NCBI GenBank assembly: GCA_025965635.1
Contig: JAOPWO010000216.1
Location: forward strand, 1-7,955
From: Modestobacter sp.
GTDB taxonomy: Bacteria; Actinomycetota; Actinomycetes; Mycobacteriales; Geodermatophilaceae
Length of the DNA: 7,955 bases
Direction of reading: 5' to 3'
Each line of letters starts with the position of its first letter. Positions within the stretch are counted from its first letter, which is position 1. Made by a program: the position numbers and the translations under genes. The notes under the pieces are model-generated. The model saw nothing but the letters and a program-made list of their open reading frames with translations, ran no database searches and was not told where the DNA came from. Below are positions 1 to 6,762 of this stretch, piece by piece.

Positions 1-863
1 AGTACCTGTCCGGCAGCACGGTGAAGGACATGGTGCTGGGCGCCCAGGCGCTCGCGGAGTACGCCCACCACGTCGCGAAGGCCTACGACGTGCAGATCGC
101 CCTGCACACCGACCACTGTCCCAAGGACAAGCTGGACAGCTACGTCCGGCCGCTGATCGCGATCTCCCAGGACCGGGTGGACGCCGGGAAGGCGCCGCTG
201 TTCCAGTCGCACATGTGGGACGGCTCGGCGATCGACCTGGAGGAGAACCTCTCGATCGCAGCCGAGATGATCGAGAAGTGCGCGGCTGCCAAGATCGTCC
301 TCGAGGTGGAGATCGGCGTCGTCGGCGGCGAGGAGGACGGCGTGGCCCATGAGATCAACGAGAAGCTGTACACCGCCGACGGCGACTTCGTCCGCACCGC
401 GCAGACGCTGGGGCTCGGCGAGAAGGGCGTCTACCTGCTGGCGGCCACCTTCGGCAACGTGCACGGGGTCTACAAGCCGGGCAACGTGAAGCTGCGCCCC
501 GAGGTGCTGGAGCAGGGGCAGTCCGTCGTCGCCCGGGAGTTCTCCCTCGACGCGGACAGCAAGCCGTTCAACCTGGTCTTCCATGGCGGCTCGGGCTCGG
601 CGCTCGAGGAGATCCGCGAGGCGCTGTCCTACGGCGTGGTGAAGATGAACGTCGACACCGACACCCAGTACGCGTTCACGAGGCCGGTCGCCGACCACAT
701 GTTCACGAACTACGACGGCGTGCTCAAGGTCGACGGCGAGGTCGGCATCAAGAAGGCCTACGACCCGCGCACCTACATGAAGTTGGCCGAGGCGGGCATG
801 GCCGACCGCGTCGTGCGGGCCTGCGAGGACCTGCTGTCCGCCGGCCAGTCGCAGGCAGGCTGA
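1..863 (+). CDS. fba: Class II fructose-bisphosphate aldolase, 5'-truncated by the window edge
   Basis: This enzyme reversibly cleaves fructose 1,6-bisphosphate into dihydroxyacetone phosphate and glyceraldehyde 3-phosphate in cytoplasmic glycolysis and gluconeogenesis. The frame is open from base 3 and reads Y-L-S-G-S-T before the GTG at 21, so the gene begins outside the window. About 286 residues are visible; by comparison with actinobacterial enzymes of about 340 residues, some 60 are missing. Visible class II (zinc) motifs are HTDHC at 105-119, with the catalytic Asp and a metal His; EVEIGVVGGEEDG, starting near 304; FGNVHGVY near 450, with a metal His; VFHGGSGS near 580, with a metal His; and MNVDTDTQ near 646, which binds phosphate. 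The gene ends in TGA at 861-863, one base before the DUF3151 frame, so the two are probably co-transcribed. The family call is firm. The gene could be named fba or fbaA. Confidence 0.97.
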   Translation, partial: YLSGSTVKDMVLGAQALAEYAHHVAKAYDVQIALHTDHCPKDKLDSYVRPLIAISQDRVDAGKAPLFQSHMWDGSAIDLEENLSIAAEMIEKCAAAKIVLEVEIGVVGGEEDGVAHEINEKLYTADGDFVRTAQTLGLGEKGVYLLAATFGNVHGVYKPGNVKLRPEVLEQGQSVVAREFSLDADSKPFNLVFHGGSGSALEEIREALSYGVVKMNVDTDTQYAFTRPVADHMFTNYDGVLKVDGEVGIKKAYDPRTYMKLAEAGMADRVVRACEDLLSAGQSQAG

Positions 864-864
864 G

Positions 865-1272
865 CTGATCCACGCCCACCACAACCTGCTCGGCGAGCCG
901 CCGGCCACGCTGCTGCCAGGTGATCCGGCCGCCGACGACGCACTGGCCGCCGGCACCGACCCGGCCGAGGTGGCTGCGGCGCACCCCACGTCGAGCGCGG
1001 CCTGGGCCGCGCTCGCCGAGGGTGCCCTGCAGCGCGAGCGGACGATCGAGGCCTACGCCTACGCCCGGACCGGCTACCACCGCGGGCTGGACGCGCTGCG
1101 CCGCAACGGCTGGAAGGGCTACGGGCCGGTGCCCTGGTCGCACACGCCCAACCAGGGCGTCCTGCGGTGCGTGACGGTGCTCGCCACGGCCGCCGAGCGG
1201 ATCGGCGAGGTCGCCGAGCAGGAGCGGCTCACCCAGCTGCTGCGCGACTGCGATCCGTCGCTGGCCCCGTAG
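865..1272 (+). CDS. DUF3151 family protein, probable CTG start
   Basis: This is a small cytoplasmic protein of unknown function, about 135 residues, of the actinobacterial DUF3151 family. The recognisable core is HPTSSAAWAALAEGAL, then AYAYARTGYHRGLDALRRNGWKG, then GPVPWSHTPNQGVLRC, followed by a helical tail ending CDPSLAP. The family's N-terminal part (NLLGEPPATLLPGDPAADD) is encoded from about 886 onward, so the GTG at 970 would cut off conserved sequence. No in-frame ATG, GTG or TTG lies between there and the end of fba. The best start is CTG at 865, one base after the fba stop, with a weak AGG (857-859) five bases upstream. This arrangement suggests translational coupling to fba. M. tuberculosis Rv0360c, near fba, is from memory a homologue. 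The family is confident; the exact start is less so. Confidence 0.88.
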   Translation: MIHAHHNLLGEPPATLLPGDPAADDALAAGTDPAEVAAAHPTSSAAWAALAEGALQRERTIEAYAYARTGYHRGLDALRRNGWKGYGPVPWSHTPNQGVLRCVTVLATAAERIGEVAEQERLTQLLRDCDPSLAP

Positions 1273-1276
1273 CGGA

Positions 1277-1300
1277 GGTCTCCGTCGCCGGCACGGAGCC
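1277..1300 (+). terminator. Possible terminator hairpin after DUF3151
   Basis: The arms CTCCGT (1280-1285) and ACGGAG (1293-1298) pair around a seven-base loop. They extend by GG/CC (1277-1278 with 1299-1300) across one bulged T. The hairpin begins four bases after the DUF3151 stop. There is no U-rich tail, which is common for actinobacterial hairpins but weakens the call. A smaller stem with a TTTT loop (GCCGG/CCGGC, 1309-1322) follows. Confidence 0.4.
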
Positions 1301-1350
1301 GCACAGCGGCCGGTTTTCCGGCGATGATCGACTTCGAGATGCTCCCGTGA

Positions 1351-1379
1351 CCAGGAGTGACTAGCGTCACCCCTCCTGG
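1351..1379. promoter_or_regulatory. CRP/GlxR-like palindrome inside a larger inverted repeat
   Basis: The core at 1357-1370 is a perfect inverted repeat, GTGAC-TAGC-GTCAC. Read as GTGA-N6-TCAC, it fits the half-site spacing known for CRP-family regulators (consensus TGTGA-N6-TCACA; Crp in mycobacteria, GlxR in corynebacteria), although the outer T and A are missing. Flanking arms CCAGGA (1351-1356) and TCCTGG (1374-1379) extend the symmetry across a CCC bulge. The centre includes TAGCGT (1362-1367), which resembles a TANNNT -10 box. The site lies about 45-65 bases upstream of the small membrane protein start. Either an operator or an RNA hairpin is possible, and no regulator gene is nearby. 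Confidence 0.4.
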
Positions 1380-1415
1380 GTGCCATCCCGGCGCCTCACG
1401 TGGAAGGGGATCTCC

Positions 1416-1565
1416 ATGGACACGGCGACCCTGCTGTACATCCTGGCCGTCATCCTCGTCATCGCCGGCATCTTCGCCATCCTGCGCAAGCAGATCCTGT
1501 GGGGTGTCGTGCTCATCGTCGTCGGCCTGCTGGTCGGGCCCGGCGGGGTGAGCGTCTTCACCTGA
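1416..1565 (+). CDS. GPGG-motif small membrane protein (49 residues)
   Basis: This is a very small, very hydrophobic protein. Helix 1 spans about residues 5-23, a basic turn R-K-Q sits at 24-26, and helix 2 spans about 27-40. It is followed by the motif GPGG (41-44) and a short tail, VSVFT. With the positive turn on the cytoplasmic side, both termini would lie outside; that topology is inferred. I believe short actinobacterial proteins with a terminal GPGG are an annotated but functionally unknown group. The start at ATG 1416 has a good ribosome site, GGAAGGGGA (1402-1410), five bases upstream. An alternative in-frame start at 1380 would add twelve polar residues and ignore that site. The gene stands alone between a palindromic upstream site and a strong terminator, so it is probably its own transcription unit. 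Confidence 0.85.
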   Translation: MDTATLLYILAVILVIAGIFAILRKQILWGVVLIVVGLLVGPGGVSVFT

Positions 1566-1570
1566 CCGCG

Positions 1571-1606
1571 CCCGTCGTCACCGGCCGACCGGCCGGTGAC
1601 GACGGG
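1571..1606. terminator. Bidirectional terminator hairpin
   Basis: A perfect 16-bp stem pairs CCCGTCGTCACCGGCC (1571-1586) with GGCCGGTGACGACGGG (1591-1606) around a four-base loop, GACC. It starts five bases after the stop of the plus-strand small membrane protein. It also ends one base before the stop (1608-1610) of the minus-strand ABC ATPase, so it can end transcription from both sides. There is no U-run on either side. Confidence 0.85.
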
Positions 1607-1607
1607 C

Positions 1608-2423
1608 TCATCCCCCCGGCGGGAGGCGGCGCAGCGCTGTGGTGAGCCGGGACAGCTCGTCGCCGCCGGCCACCAGCCGGGTGAGGTCCTCGGCGTCCAC
1701 GTCGTCCCGGGTCAGGTTCCCGGCGACCCGGCCGCGGGCCAGCAGCAGGAAGCGGTCGCCCACCAGGTGGGCGTACTGCGGGCTGTGGGTGACCAGGACG
1801 ACCGCCAGCCCCTGGTCACGCGCGGTGACGACGGACTGCAGGAACAGCCCGCGCTGAGCCAGGGTCATCGGCGTGGTGGGTTCGTCGATGACGAGCAACC
1901 GGGCACCGAAGTGCAGCGCGCGGGCGATCGCCAGGCTCTGCCGTTCCCCGGCCTGCAACGCGCTGGCCAGCTGGTCGGGGTCCAGCCCGGGGAGCCCGAC
2001 CCGGGCCATCGCCTGGGTGGTCACCTGCTGCGCCTCGGCGAGGTCCAGCTGGCGGAAGGGCCACCGGCCGCGGGTCGGCTCGGCGCCGAGGAAGAAGTTC
2101 CGCCACACCGACATGAGCGGCGCGATGGCCAGGTCCGGCCAGATCGTGGCGATGCCCTGCGCGCGCGCCTGCGCCGGTGACCGGAAGCGCACCGGGCGGC
2201 CGGCGAGCAGCAGCTGGCCTCCGCTGTGCCGCTGCACCCCGGACAGCACCGACACGAGGGTGGACTTGCCCGAGCCGTTCTCGCCCAGCACGCAGCAGAC
2301 CTGTCCGCCGGCCAGCCGGAGGTTGACCCGGGAGAGCGCGGGGACGCTGCCGAAGGAGACCGACAGGTCCCGCAGCTCGAGCGCCGGCGCCTCGGCGGGG
2401 GCGGCGGGAACGGGTGTGGTCAC
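1608..2423 (-). CDS. Sugar-type ABC transporter ATP-binding protein (FrcA/RbsA-like), with altered motifs
   Basis: This is a 271-residue single ABC domain, predicted to power a sugar-type importer at the inner face of the membrane. Walker A is GENGSGKST (47-55), Walker B is LLVIDE (176-181) and the switch His is in VTHS (H213). The stretch LMSVWRNFFLGAEP (103-116) and the C-terminal HLVGDRFLLLARG part are typical of the short FrcA-like ATPases that pair with RbsC-type permeases. Three motifs are unusual. The Q-loop reads I-W-P-D-L-A, with Pro96 where Gln is expected. The signature reads LQAGE (156-160), with Gln in place of the usual Ser. The D-loop region reads TTPMTLAQ. Activity may therefore be reduced. 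The GTG start at 2423 overlaps the permease stop as GTGA, indicating translational coupling; an N-terminal extension upstream is a shadow frame over the permease. The substrate is unknown. Confidence 0.88.
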   Translation of the reverse strand: MTTPVPAAPAEAPALELRDLSVSFGSVPALSRVNLRLAGGQVCCVLGENGSGKSTLVSVLSGVQRHSGGQLLLAGRPVRFRSPAQARAQGIATIWPDLAIAPLMSVWRNFFLGAEPTRGRWPFRQLDLAEAQQVTTQAMARVGLPGLDPDQLASALQAGERQSLAIARALHFGARLLVIDEPTTPMTLAQRGLFLQSVVTARDQGLAVVLVTHSPQYAHLVGDRFLLLARGRVAGNLTRDDVDAEDLTRLVAGGDELSRLTTALRRLPPGG

Positions 2424-3484
2424 GAGCGTGGCACCGCCTGCAGCCGGCGCCGCACCACGCCGTTGGCGAGCAGCGCGACCAGCAGCAGCACGCCGAGGAA
2501 GACCTGGAACCAGTACGGCTCCCAGCCGGCCCGGGTGATGCCCTCCCGAGCCACGGCGTAGACGAGCGCCCCCAGCGAGGCCCCGACCGTCGAGCCGTAG
2601 CCACCGGTCAGCAGGCAGCCGCCGATGACGGCGACCACGAGGAACTCGAACCCGGTGGCGAGGGCCGGGCCGACCTCCACCCCGCCCTGCCGGACGAGGG
2701 CCAGCGTGCCGATCAGCCATCCCGCGCCCGCCGTCCCCAGGAACAGCAGCACCGTCGTCCGGGCGACCGGGACGCCCAGCTCCCGCGCGACCCGGCCGGC
2801 TCCACCGATGGCGAACACCCCGTTGCCGAACCGGGTGCGCCACAGCTGCCAGGTGGTGAGGGCGGTGGCACCCACCCACCAGACCAGGACGACCGGGTAG
2901 CGCCCGTCGCCGAGCTGCACGGTGCTGGCGAAGACCCGCTCGGCGGTGGCCCACCCCGGCACCCCGCTGAGCCCGTCCACCCGCGACGAGCCGCCCATGT
3001 TCGCGGCCAAGGCCAGGGACCCGCCCTCCAGGACCAGGAACATCGCCCCGGTGACCACGAAGCCCTGCAGACCGGTGGCGACGACCACCAGCCCGTTGAC
3101 CGCGCCCACCGCAAGGGCGGCGACCAGCGACACGGCCAGCGCCGGCCAGAGGGGCAGCCCGGCCTGGCTCACCAGCAGCGCCGTCAGCAGGCTGCTGAAG
3201 CCGGCGACCACCCCGATCGAGAGGTCGAACTGGCCCCCGACCAGCAGCATCGCCACTGCCACGGCACCGATGCCCATCAGCGCCGCGACATCGAGCACCG
3301 CGGCCAGACCGGCGGACCCCAGCAGGCCGGGGGAGCGCAGGCCGAAGACGACGAGGACCACGACCAGCCCCAGCAGGGCTGCCGCGCTGGGTCGGGCGAG
3401 CAGGCGGTCGAGCAGTCGCCGGCCGGTCGACCTCCGGACGACGACCTCGGCGGGAGCCCGGAACGTCCGCAGCTCGGCGTTCAC
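2420..3484 (-). CDS. Sugar-type ABC transporter permease (RbsC/FrcC-like)
   Basis: This is a 354-residue inner-membrane protein of the branched-chain/ribose-type permease family, with about eight to ten hydrophobic segments between residues 34 and 344. Family hallmarks are GGQFDLSIG (83-91), matching the usual GGIDLSVG; FGNGVFAIGGAGRVARELGV (219-238), the cytoplasmic coupling loop; and GFEFLVVAVIGGCLLTGGYG (278-297). The last is typical of the FrcC-like branch. The first 30 residues are polar, basic and probably cytoplasmic. The start is GTG 3484. It is the first standard start after an in-frame TAA about 60 bases upstream, but no ribosome site lies just ahead of it. The strong AGGAGG (3525-3530) is about 40 bases away and better placed for a short upstream frame. 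The ATPase follows with a GTGA overlap. No substrate-binding protein gene is adjacent, so the cargo cannot be named. Confidence 0.92.
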   Translation of the reverse strand: MNAELRTFRAPAEVVVRRSTGRRLLDRLLARPSAAALLGLVVVLVVFGLRSPGLLGSAGLAAVLDVAALMGIGAVAVAMLLVGGQFDLSIGVVAGFSSLLTALLVSQAGLPLWPALAVSLVAALAVGAVNGLVVVATGLQGFVVTGAMFLVLEGGSLALAANMGGSSRVDGLSGVPGWATAERVFASTVQLGDGRYPVVLVWWVGATALTTWQLWRTRFGNGVFAIGGAGRVARELGVPVARTTVLLFLGTAGAGWLIGTLALVRQGGVEVGPALATGFEFLVVAVIGGCLLTGGYGSTVGASLGALVYAVAREGITRAGWEPYWFQVFLGVLLLVALLANGVVRRRLQAVPRS

Positions 3485-3522
3485 CGGCAGCGTCCGGCCG
3501 GACGACGGGACGAGGACAGCAG
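3481..3522 (-). other. Possible 12-13 codon leader frame overlapping the permease start
   Basis: After a strong ribosome site, GAGGAGG (3531-3525), come two consecutive CTG codons, at 3522-3520 and 3519-3517. The second is at good spacing (five bases). The frame encodes L-L-S-S-S-R-R-P-A-G-R-C-R and stops at TGA 3483-3481, overlapping the permease GTG (3484-3482) as GTGA. A CTG start is uncommon and the frame is short, so this may be chance. The coincidence of ribosome site, spacing and stop/start overlap is why it is listed. Confidence 0.3.
3491..3504. repeat. 14-bp perfect palindrome just upstream of the permease start
   Basis: CGTCCGGCCGGACG reads the same on both strands. It lies six bases upstream of the permease GTG, where a ribosome site would normally be. 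It could be an operator half, an RNA hairpin limiting initiation, or chance in GC-rich DNA. Confidence 0.45.
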
Positions 3523-3580
3523 GACCTCCTCGATCGCAGGTTTACCTCTCAGTGTCCACGAGCGCGCCGCCCCGCCCGCC

Positions 3581-3602
3581 ACGCGGTGTTGGGGGACCGC
3601 GT
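3581..3602 (-). terminator. Possible terminator hairpin at the end of the unknown-function gene
   Basis: ACGCGGT (3581-3587) pairs with ACCGCGT (3596-3602) around an eight-base, purine-rich loop. On the minus strand it begins at the last base of the stop codon of the gene ending at 3602. It could separate that gene from the downstream permease. There is no U-run. Confidence 0.35.
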
Positions 3603-4234
3603 CAGGGCCGCAGGCGCCAGCGGACCCGGTCGTCGGCGTACCAGGTCCACCGGGTCACCTCCCGGTCGAAGGCCACGCCGTCGCGGAGCACCCGGGCCGG
3701 GTCGCAGGCGACCTGCAGTGCGCGGCCGCTGGTCCGCCCCACCGGCCGCAGCGGCCGGGTGACCACGGCGGCGCTGATGGTGTCCACCCGGGTCCAGTCC
3801 GGGCGGACGTCGATCCGGGTGATCGGGCCGTCGGCCACCCGGACGGCGTCGTGGTGAGCCTGGGCTCCGAAGCGCCGGCCCAGTGGCCGGACGAGTCGCC
3901 GTCCCGCCGGTGCAGCGGCCGGCTCGACCCGCCCGTGGTGCAGCAGCACCCCGCCGTGGTCGTCGCGGACCAGCGGGAGCTCCCGTTCCGCCCCGCTGCC
4001 CAGGCCGAGCGCGCGGGCCAGCCCGGTGGAGGCGACGTCGTCCGCCGGCTCCCAGCCGACCGGCACCACGGGCAGCCGCTCGGTGCGCCACAGGCGGGCC
4101 AACACGGCGGCCAGCGCCTGGACCGGTCCCTGGACGACGATCTCCTCGGCGACGTCCACGACTGAGGCCACGTGCCGCTTGGAAGGGCCCTGGCCCGCCG
4201 CGAGGCCGTGCAGGTCGAACCGTCGTGCCGCCAT
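3602..4234 (-). CDS. Conserved hypothetical protein, divergent from purA
   Basis: This is a predicted soluble protein of 210 residues with no signal peptide or membrane segment and no motif I can assign. It begins MAARRFDLHGL and has an alanine- and leucine-rich helical stretch (VQALAAVLARLWRTERLPVVPVGW). The middle is charged and contains two adjacent His (near HHG and AQAHHDAV). The C-terminal half looks like alternating strands (ITRIDVRPDW, TISAAVVTRPLRP, ALQVACDPA) and ends in an aromatic tail, TRWTWYADDRVRWRL. ATG 4234 is chosen because earlier in-frame starts would run into purA; a weak GCAGGG lies about eight bases upstream. Its divergent position beside purA matches that of M. tuberculosis Rv0358 as I recall it. 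Homology is plausible but was not tested, and the function is unknown. Confidence 0.75.
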   Translation of the reverse strand: MAARRFDLHGLAAGQGPSKRHVASVVDVAEEIVVQGPVQALAAVLARLWRTERLPVVPVGWEPADDVASTGLARALGLGSGAERELPLVRDDHGGVLLHHGRVEPAAAPAGRRLVRPLGRRFGAQAHHDAVRVADGPITRIDVRPDWTRVDTISAAVVTRPLRPVGRTSGRALQVACDPARVLRDGVAFDREVTRWTWYADDRVRWRLRP

Positions 4235-4239
4235 GCCGA

Positions 4240-4245
4240 TACCCT
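4240..4245 (+). promoter_or_regulatory. purA: Candidate purA -10 box
   Basis: TACCCT fits the actinobacterial TANNNT pattern. It sits in the 63-bp gap between the divergent gene and purA, predicting a leader of about 45 bases. No convincing -35 box is visible (TCGAAC at 4215-4220 is the nearest, with a long spacer), so the call is weak. Confidence 0.25.
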
Positions 4246-4297
4246 GCCACTGGCCCGCCGGGAACCACCGGTGTCGATGAACGAGGAGATCCCAGCG

Positions 4298-5584
<1,287 letters not shown>

Positions 5585-5593
5585 GTGGGTGGA

Positions 5594-5626
5594 GTGCCGG
5601 AGCGCAGGGAACCTGCGTTCCGGCAC
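5594..5626. terminator. Bidirectional terminator hairpin between purA and the phosphodiesterase gene
   Basis: GTGCCGGAGCGCAGG (5594-5608) pairs with CCTGCGTTCCGGCAC (5612-5626), 15 bp with one G-T wobble, around the loop GAA. It starts nine bases after the purA stop and ends five bases before the stop of the convergent gene (5632-5634). It therefore serves both. It lacks a U-run, like the hairpin at 1571-1606. Confidence 0.82.
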
Positions 5627-5631
5627 CCCGC

Positions 5632-6672
5632 TCAGCGCCGGACCGGGACCGCCGCAGCGGCGCTGAGCTCGGCGCGGGCGCGGACGGCGGTGTCCGGGGA
5701 GTCGGTGATCACGCCGTCGATGCCGAGGGCGAAGAGCAGCCGGGCCTCGGTCTGCAGGTCGCCCTGGCCGGCCTGGTCGGCGCCGCGACGCAGGTGCAGC
5801 GGCAGGAACGCGTTCTCGGGTCGGAGCGTCCAGGCGCAGATCCGCAGGCCGGCGCGGTGCGCCTGGCCGATCAGGTCCGAGACGCCGGTCAGCGCGTTGT
5901 CCGCCCCGCGCAGCAGGATGCGGGCCTTCCCCGGCCCGATGCCGTCGGCGTAGGTGGAGATCTCGCGGAGTCCCGACGGGCTGACCATCGAATCGTGGCA
6001 GGGCTCGTCGAGGACCAGCTGGACCAGCAGCGGCCCGCGCGAGCCCAGGTCCGCGCGCAGCGCCCGCAGCGCCGCGGCGTCGAAGCTCTGCAGGACGACG
6101 GAGCCGTTCCGGCCGGCCGCGCCCAGCCGGCGCAGCTCGGCGGCGACCAGCTCGACCATCGGCATGCCCTGCGCAGCCCACCAGCCGGGGTACTTCAGCT
6201 CCGCCTGCACCCGGATCTGCCGGCTGCGGGTCGACCGGCGGCGGGCCAGGGCGACCACCTCGGCCAGGGTGAGGATGCCGTCCCGGCCGTCGTAGGCGGT
6301 GTTCAGCGGGCGCAGCGCCGGCATCCGCTCGACCGCGCGGAGGGTGCGCAGCTCGGCGAGGGTGAAGTCCTCGGTGAACCAGCCGGTGAACTCGTCGCCG
6401 TCGACCTCCTGGGTGCGCCGGCGGCCGGCGAACTCCGGGTGGTCTGCGACGTCGGTGCTCAGCGACAGCTCGTTCTCGTGCCGGGCCACCAGGATGCCGT
6501 CCTTCGAGACCACGATGTCGGGCTCGATGAGGTCGGCACCCAGATCGATGGCCAGCTCGTAGCTGGCGCGGGTGTGCTCGGGGCGGTAGCTCGGGGCGCC
6601 GCGGTGGCCGATGACCACGGGCTGCTGGGTTCGGTGGGACGACGGCACGGCCTCCAGGCCGGTCTCGTGCAT
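5632..6672 (-). CDS. Glycerophosphodiester phosphodiesterase family protein
   Basis: The predicted reaction is hydrolysis of glycerophosphodiesters to an alcohol and glycerol 3-phosphate, for lipid head-group recycling. From ATG 6672 the protein has 346 residues. GDPD hallmarks are GHRGAPSYRPEHT (22-34), giving the catalytic His-Arg-Gly and a metal Glu; EPDIVVSKDG (50-59), with the metal Glu and Asp; and RHENELSLSTDV (64-75), with the second catalytic His. AELKYP (157-162) and a C-terminal WTLRPEN then GIDGVITDSP complete the barrel. The layout resembles the GlpQ-like branch, but there is no signal peptide or hydrophobic N-terminus, so it is probably cytoplasmic. The start is uncertain. GTG 6762 has AGGAG about ten bases upstream, but it would add 30 Arg- and Ser-rich residues with more A/T third positions than the body. 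ATG 6672 is preferred. Substrate range is unknown. Confidence 0.9.
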   Translation of the reverse strand: MHETGLEAVPSSHRTQQPVVIGHRGAPSYRPEHTRASYELAIDLGADLIEPDIVVSKDGILVARHENELSLSTDVADHPEFAGRRRTQEVDGDEFTGWFTEDFTLAELRTLRAVERMPALRPLNTAYDGRDGILTLAEVVALARRRSTRSRQIRVQAELKYPGWWAAQGMPMVELVAAELRRLGAAGRNGSVVLQSFDAAALRALRADLGSRGPLLVQLVLDEPCHDSMVSPSGLREISTYADGIGPGKARILLRGADNALTGVSDLIGQAHRAGLRICAWTLRPENAFLPLHLRRGADQAGQGDLQTEARLLFALGIDGVITDSPDTAVRARAELSAAAAVPVRR

Positions 6673-6700
6673 GGACACCAGTGCACCCGACCTGGGTGAG

Positions 6701-6720
6701 CGGCGCGTGAACGCGCGCCG
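6701..6720 (-). promoter_or_regulatory. Hairpin in the probable phosphodiesterase leader
   Basis: CGGCGCGT (6701-6708) pairs with GCGCGCCG (6713-6720), with one wobble, around the loop GAAC. It lies about 30 bases upstream of ATG 6672. If translation really starts at GTG 6762, it lies inside the coding region instead. No function is claimed. Confidence 0.35.
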
Positions 6721-6762
6721 ACGCGTGGCCGACGAACCACCGGACAACCGCCTCACCTGCAC

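Noticed and set aside
748..1386. A 212-codon minus-strand frame opposite DUF3151
   Set aside because: The plus strand carries conserved DUF3151 sequence; this frame is an Arg/Gly/Pro-rich shadow.
1608..2954. A 448-residue ATPase with a long N-terminal extension
   Set aside because: The extension lies over the permease in another frame and lacks ABC sequence. GTG 2423 with the GTGA overlap gives a standard-length ATPase.
3485..3601. Search for a missing or remnant substrate-binding protein gene upstream of the permease
   Set aside because: The 117-bp gap holds only the leader frame, palindrome and a hairpin; no lipoprotein signal or binding-protein fragment is visible in any frame.
2414..4165. 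A 583-codon plus-strand frame opposite the permease
   Set aside because: It is rich in Gln, Pro, Arg and Gly with no recognisable domain; the opposite strand encodes a clear membrane permease.
4190..4260. The 11-mer CTGGCCCGCCG repeated 60 bases apart
   Set aside because: There are only two copies, one inside the unknown gene and one in the divergent gap. The flanking bases differ and this composition makes chance repeats likely.
4277..4297. An earlier purA start at ATG 4277
   Set aside because: The GAGGAG ribosome site lies downstream of it and the extra seven residues are not part of the usual PurA N-terminus.
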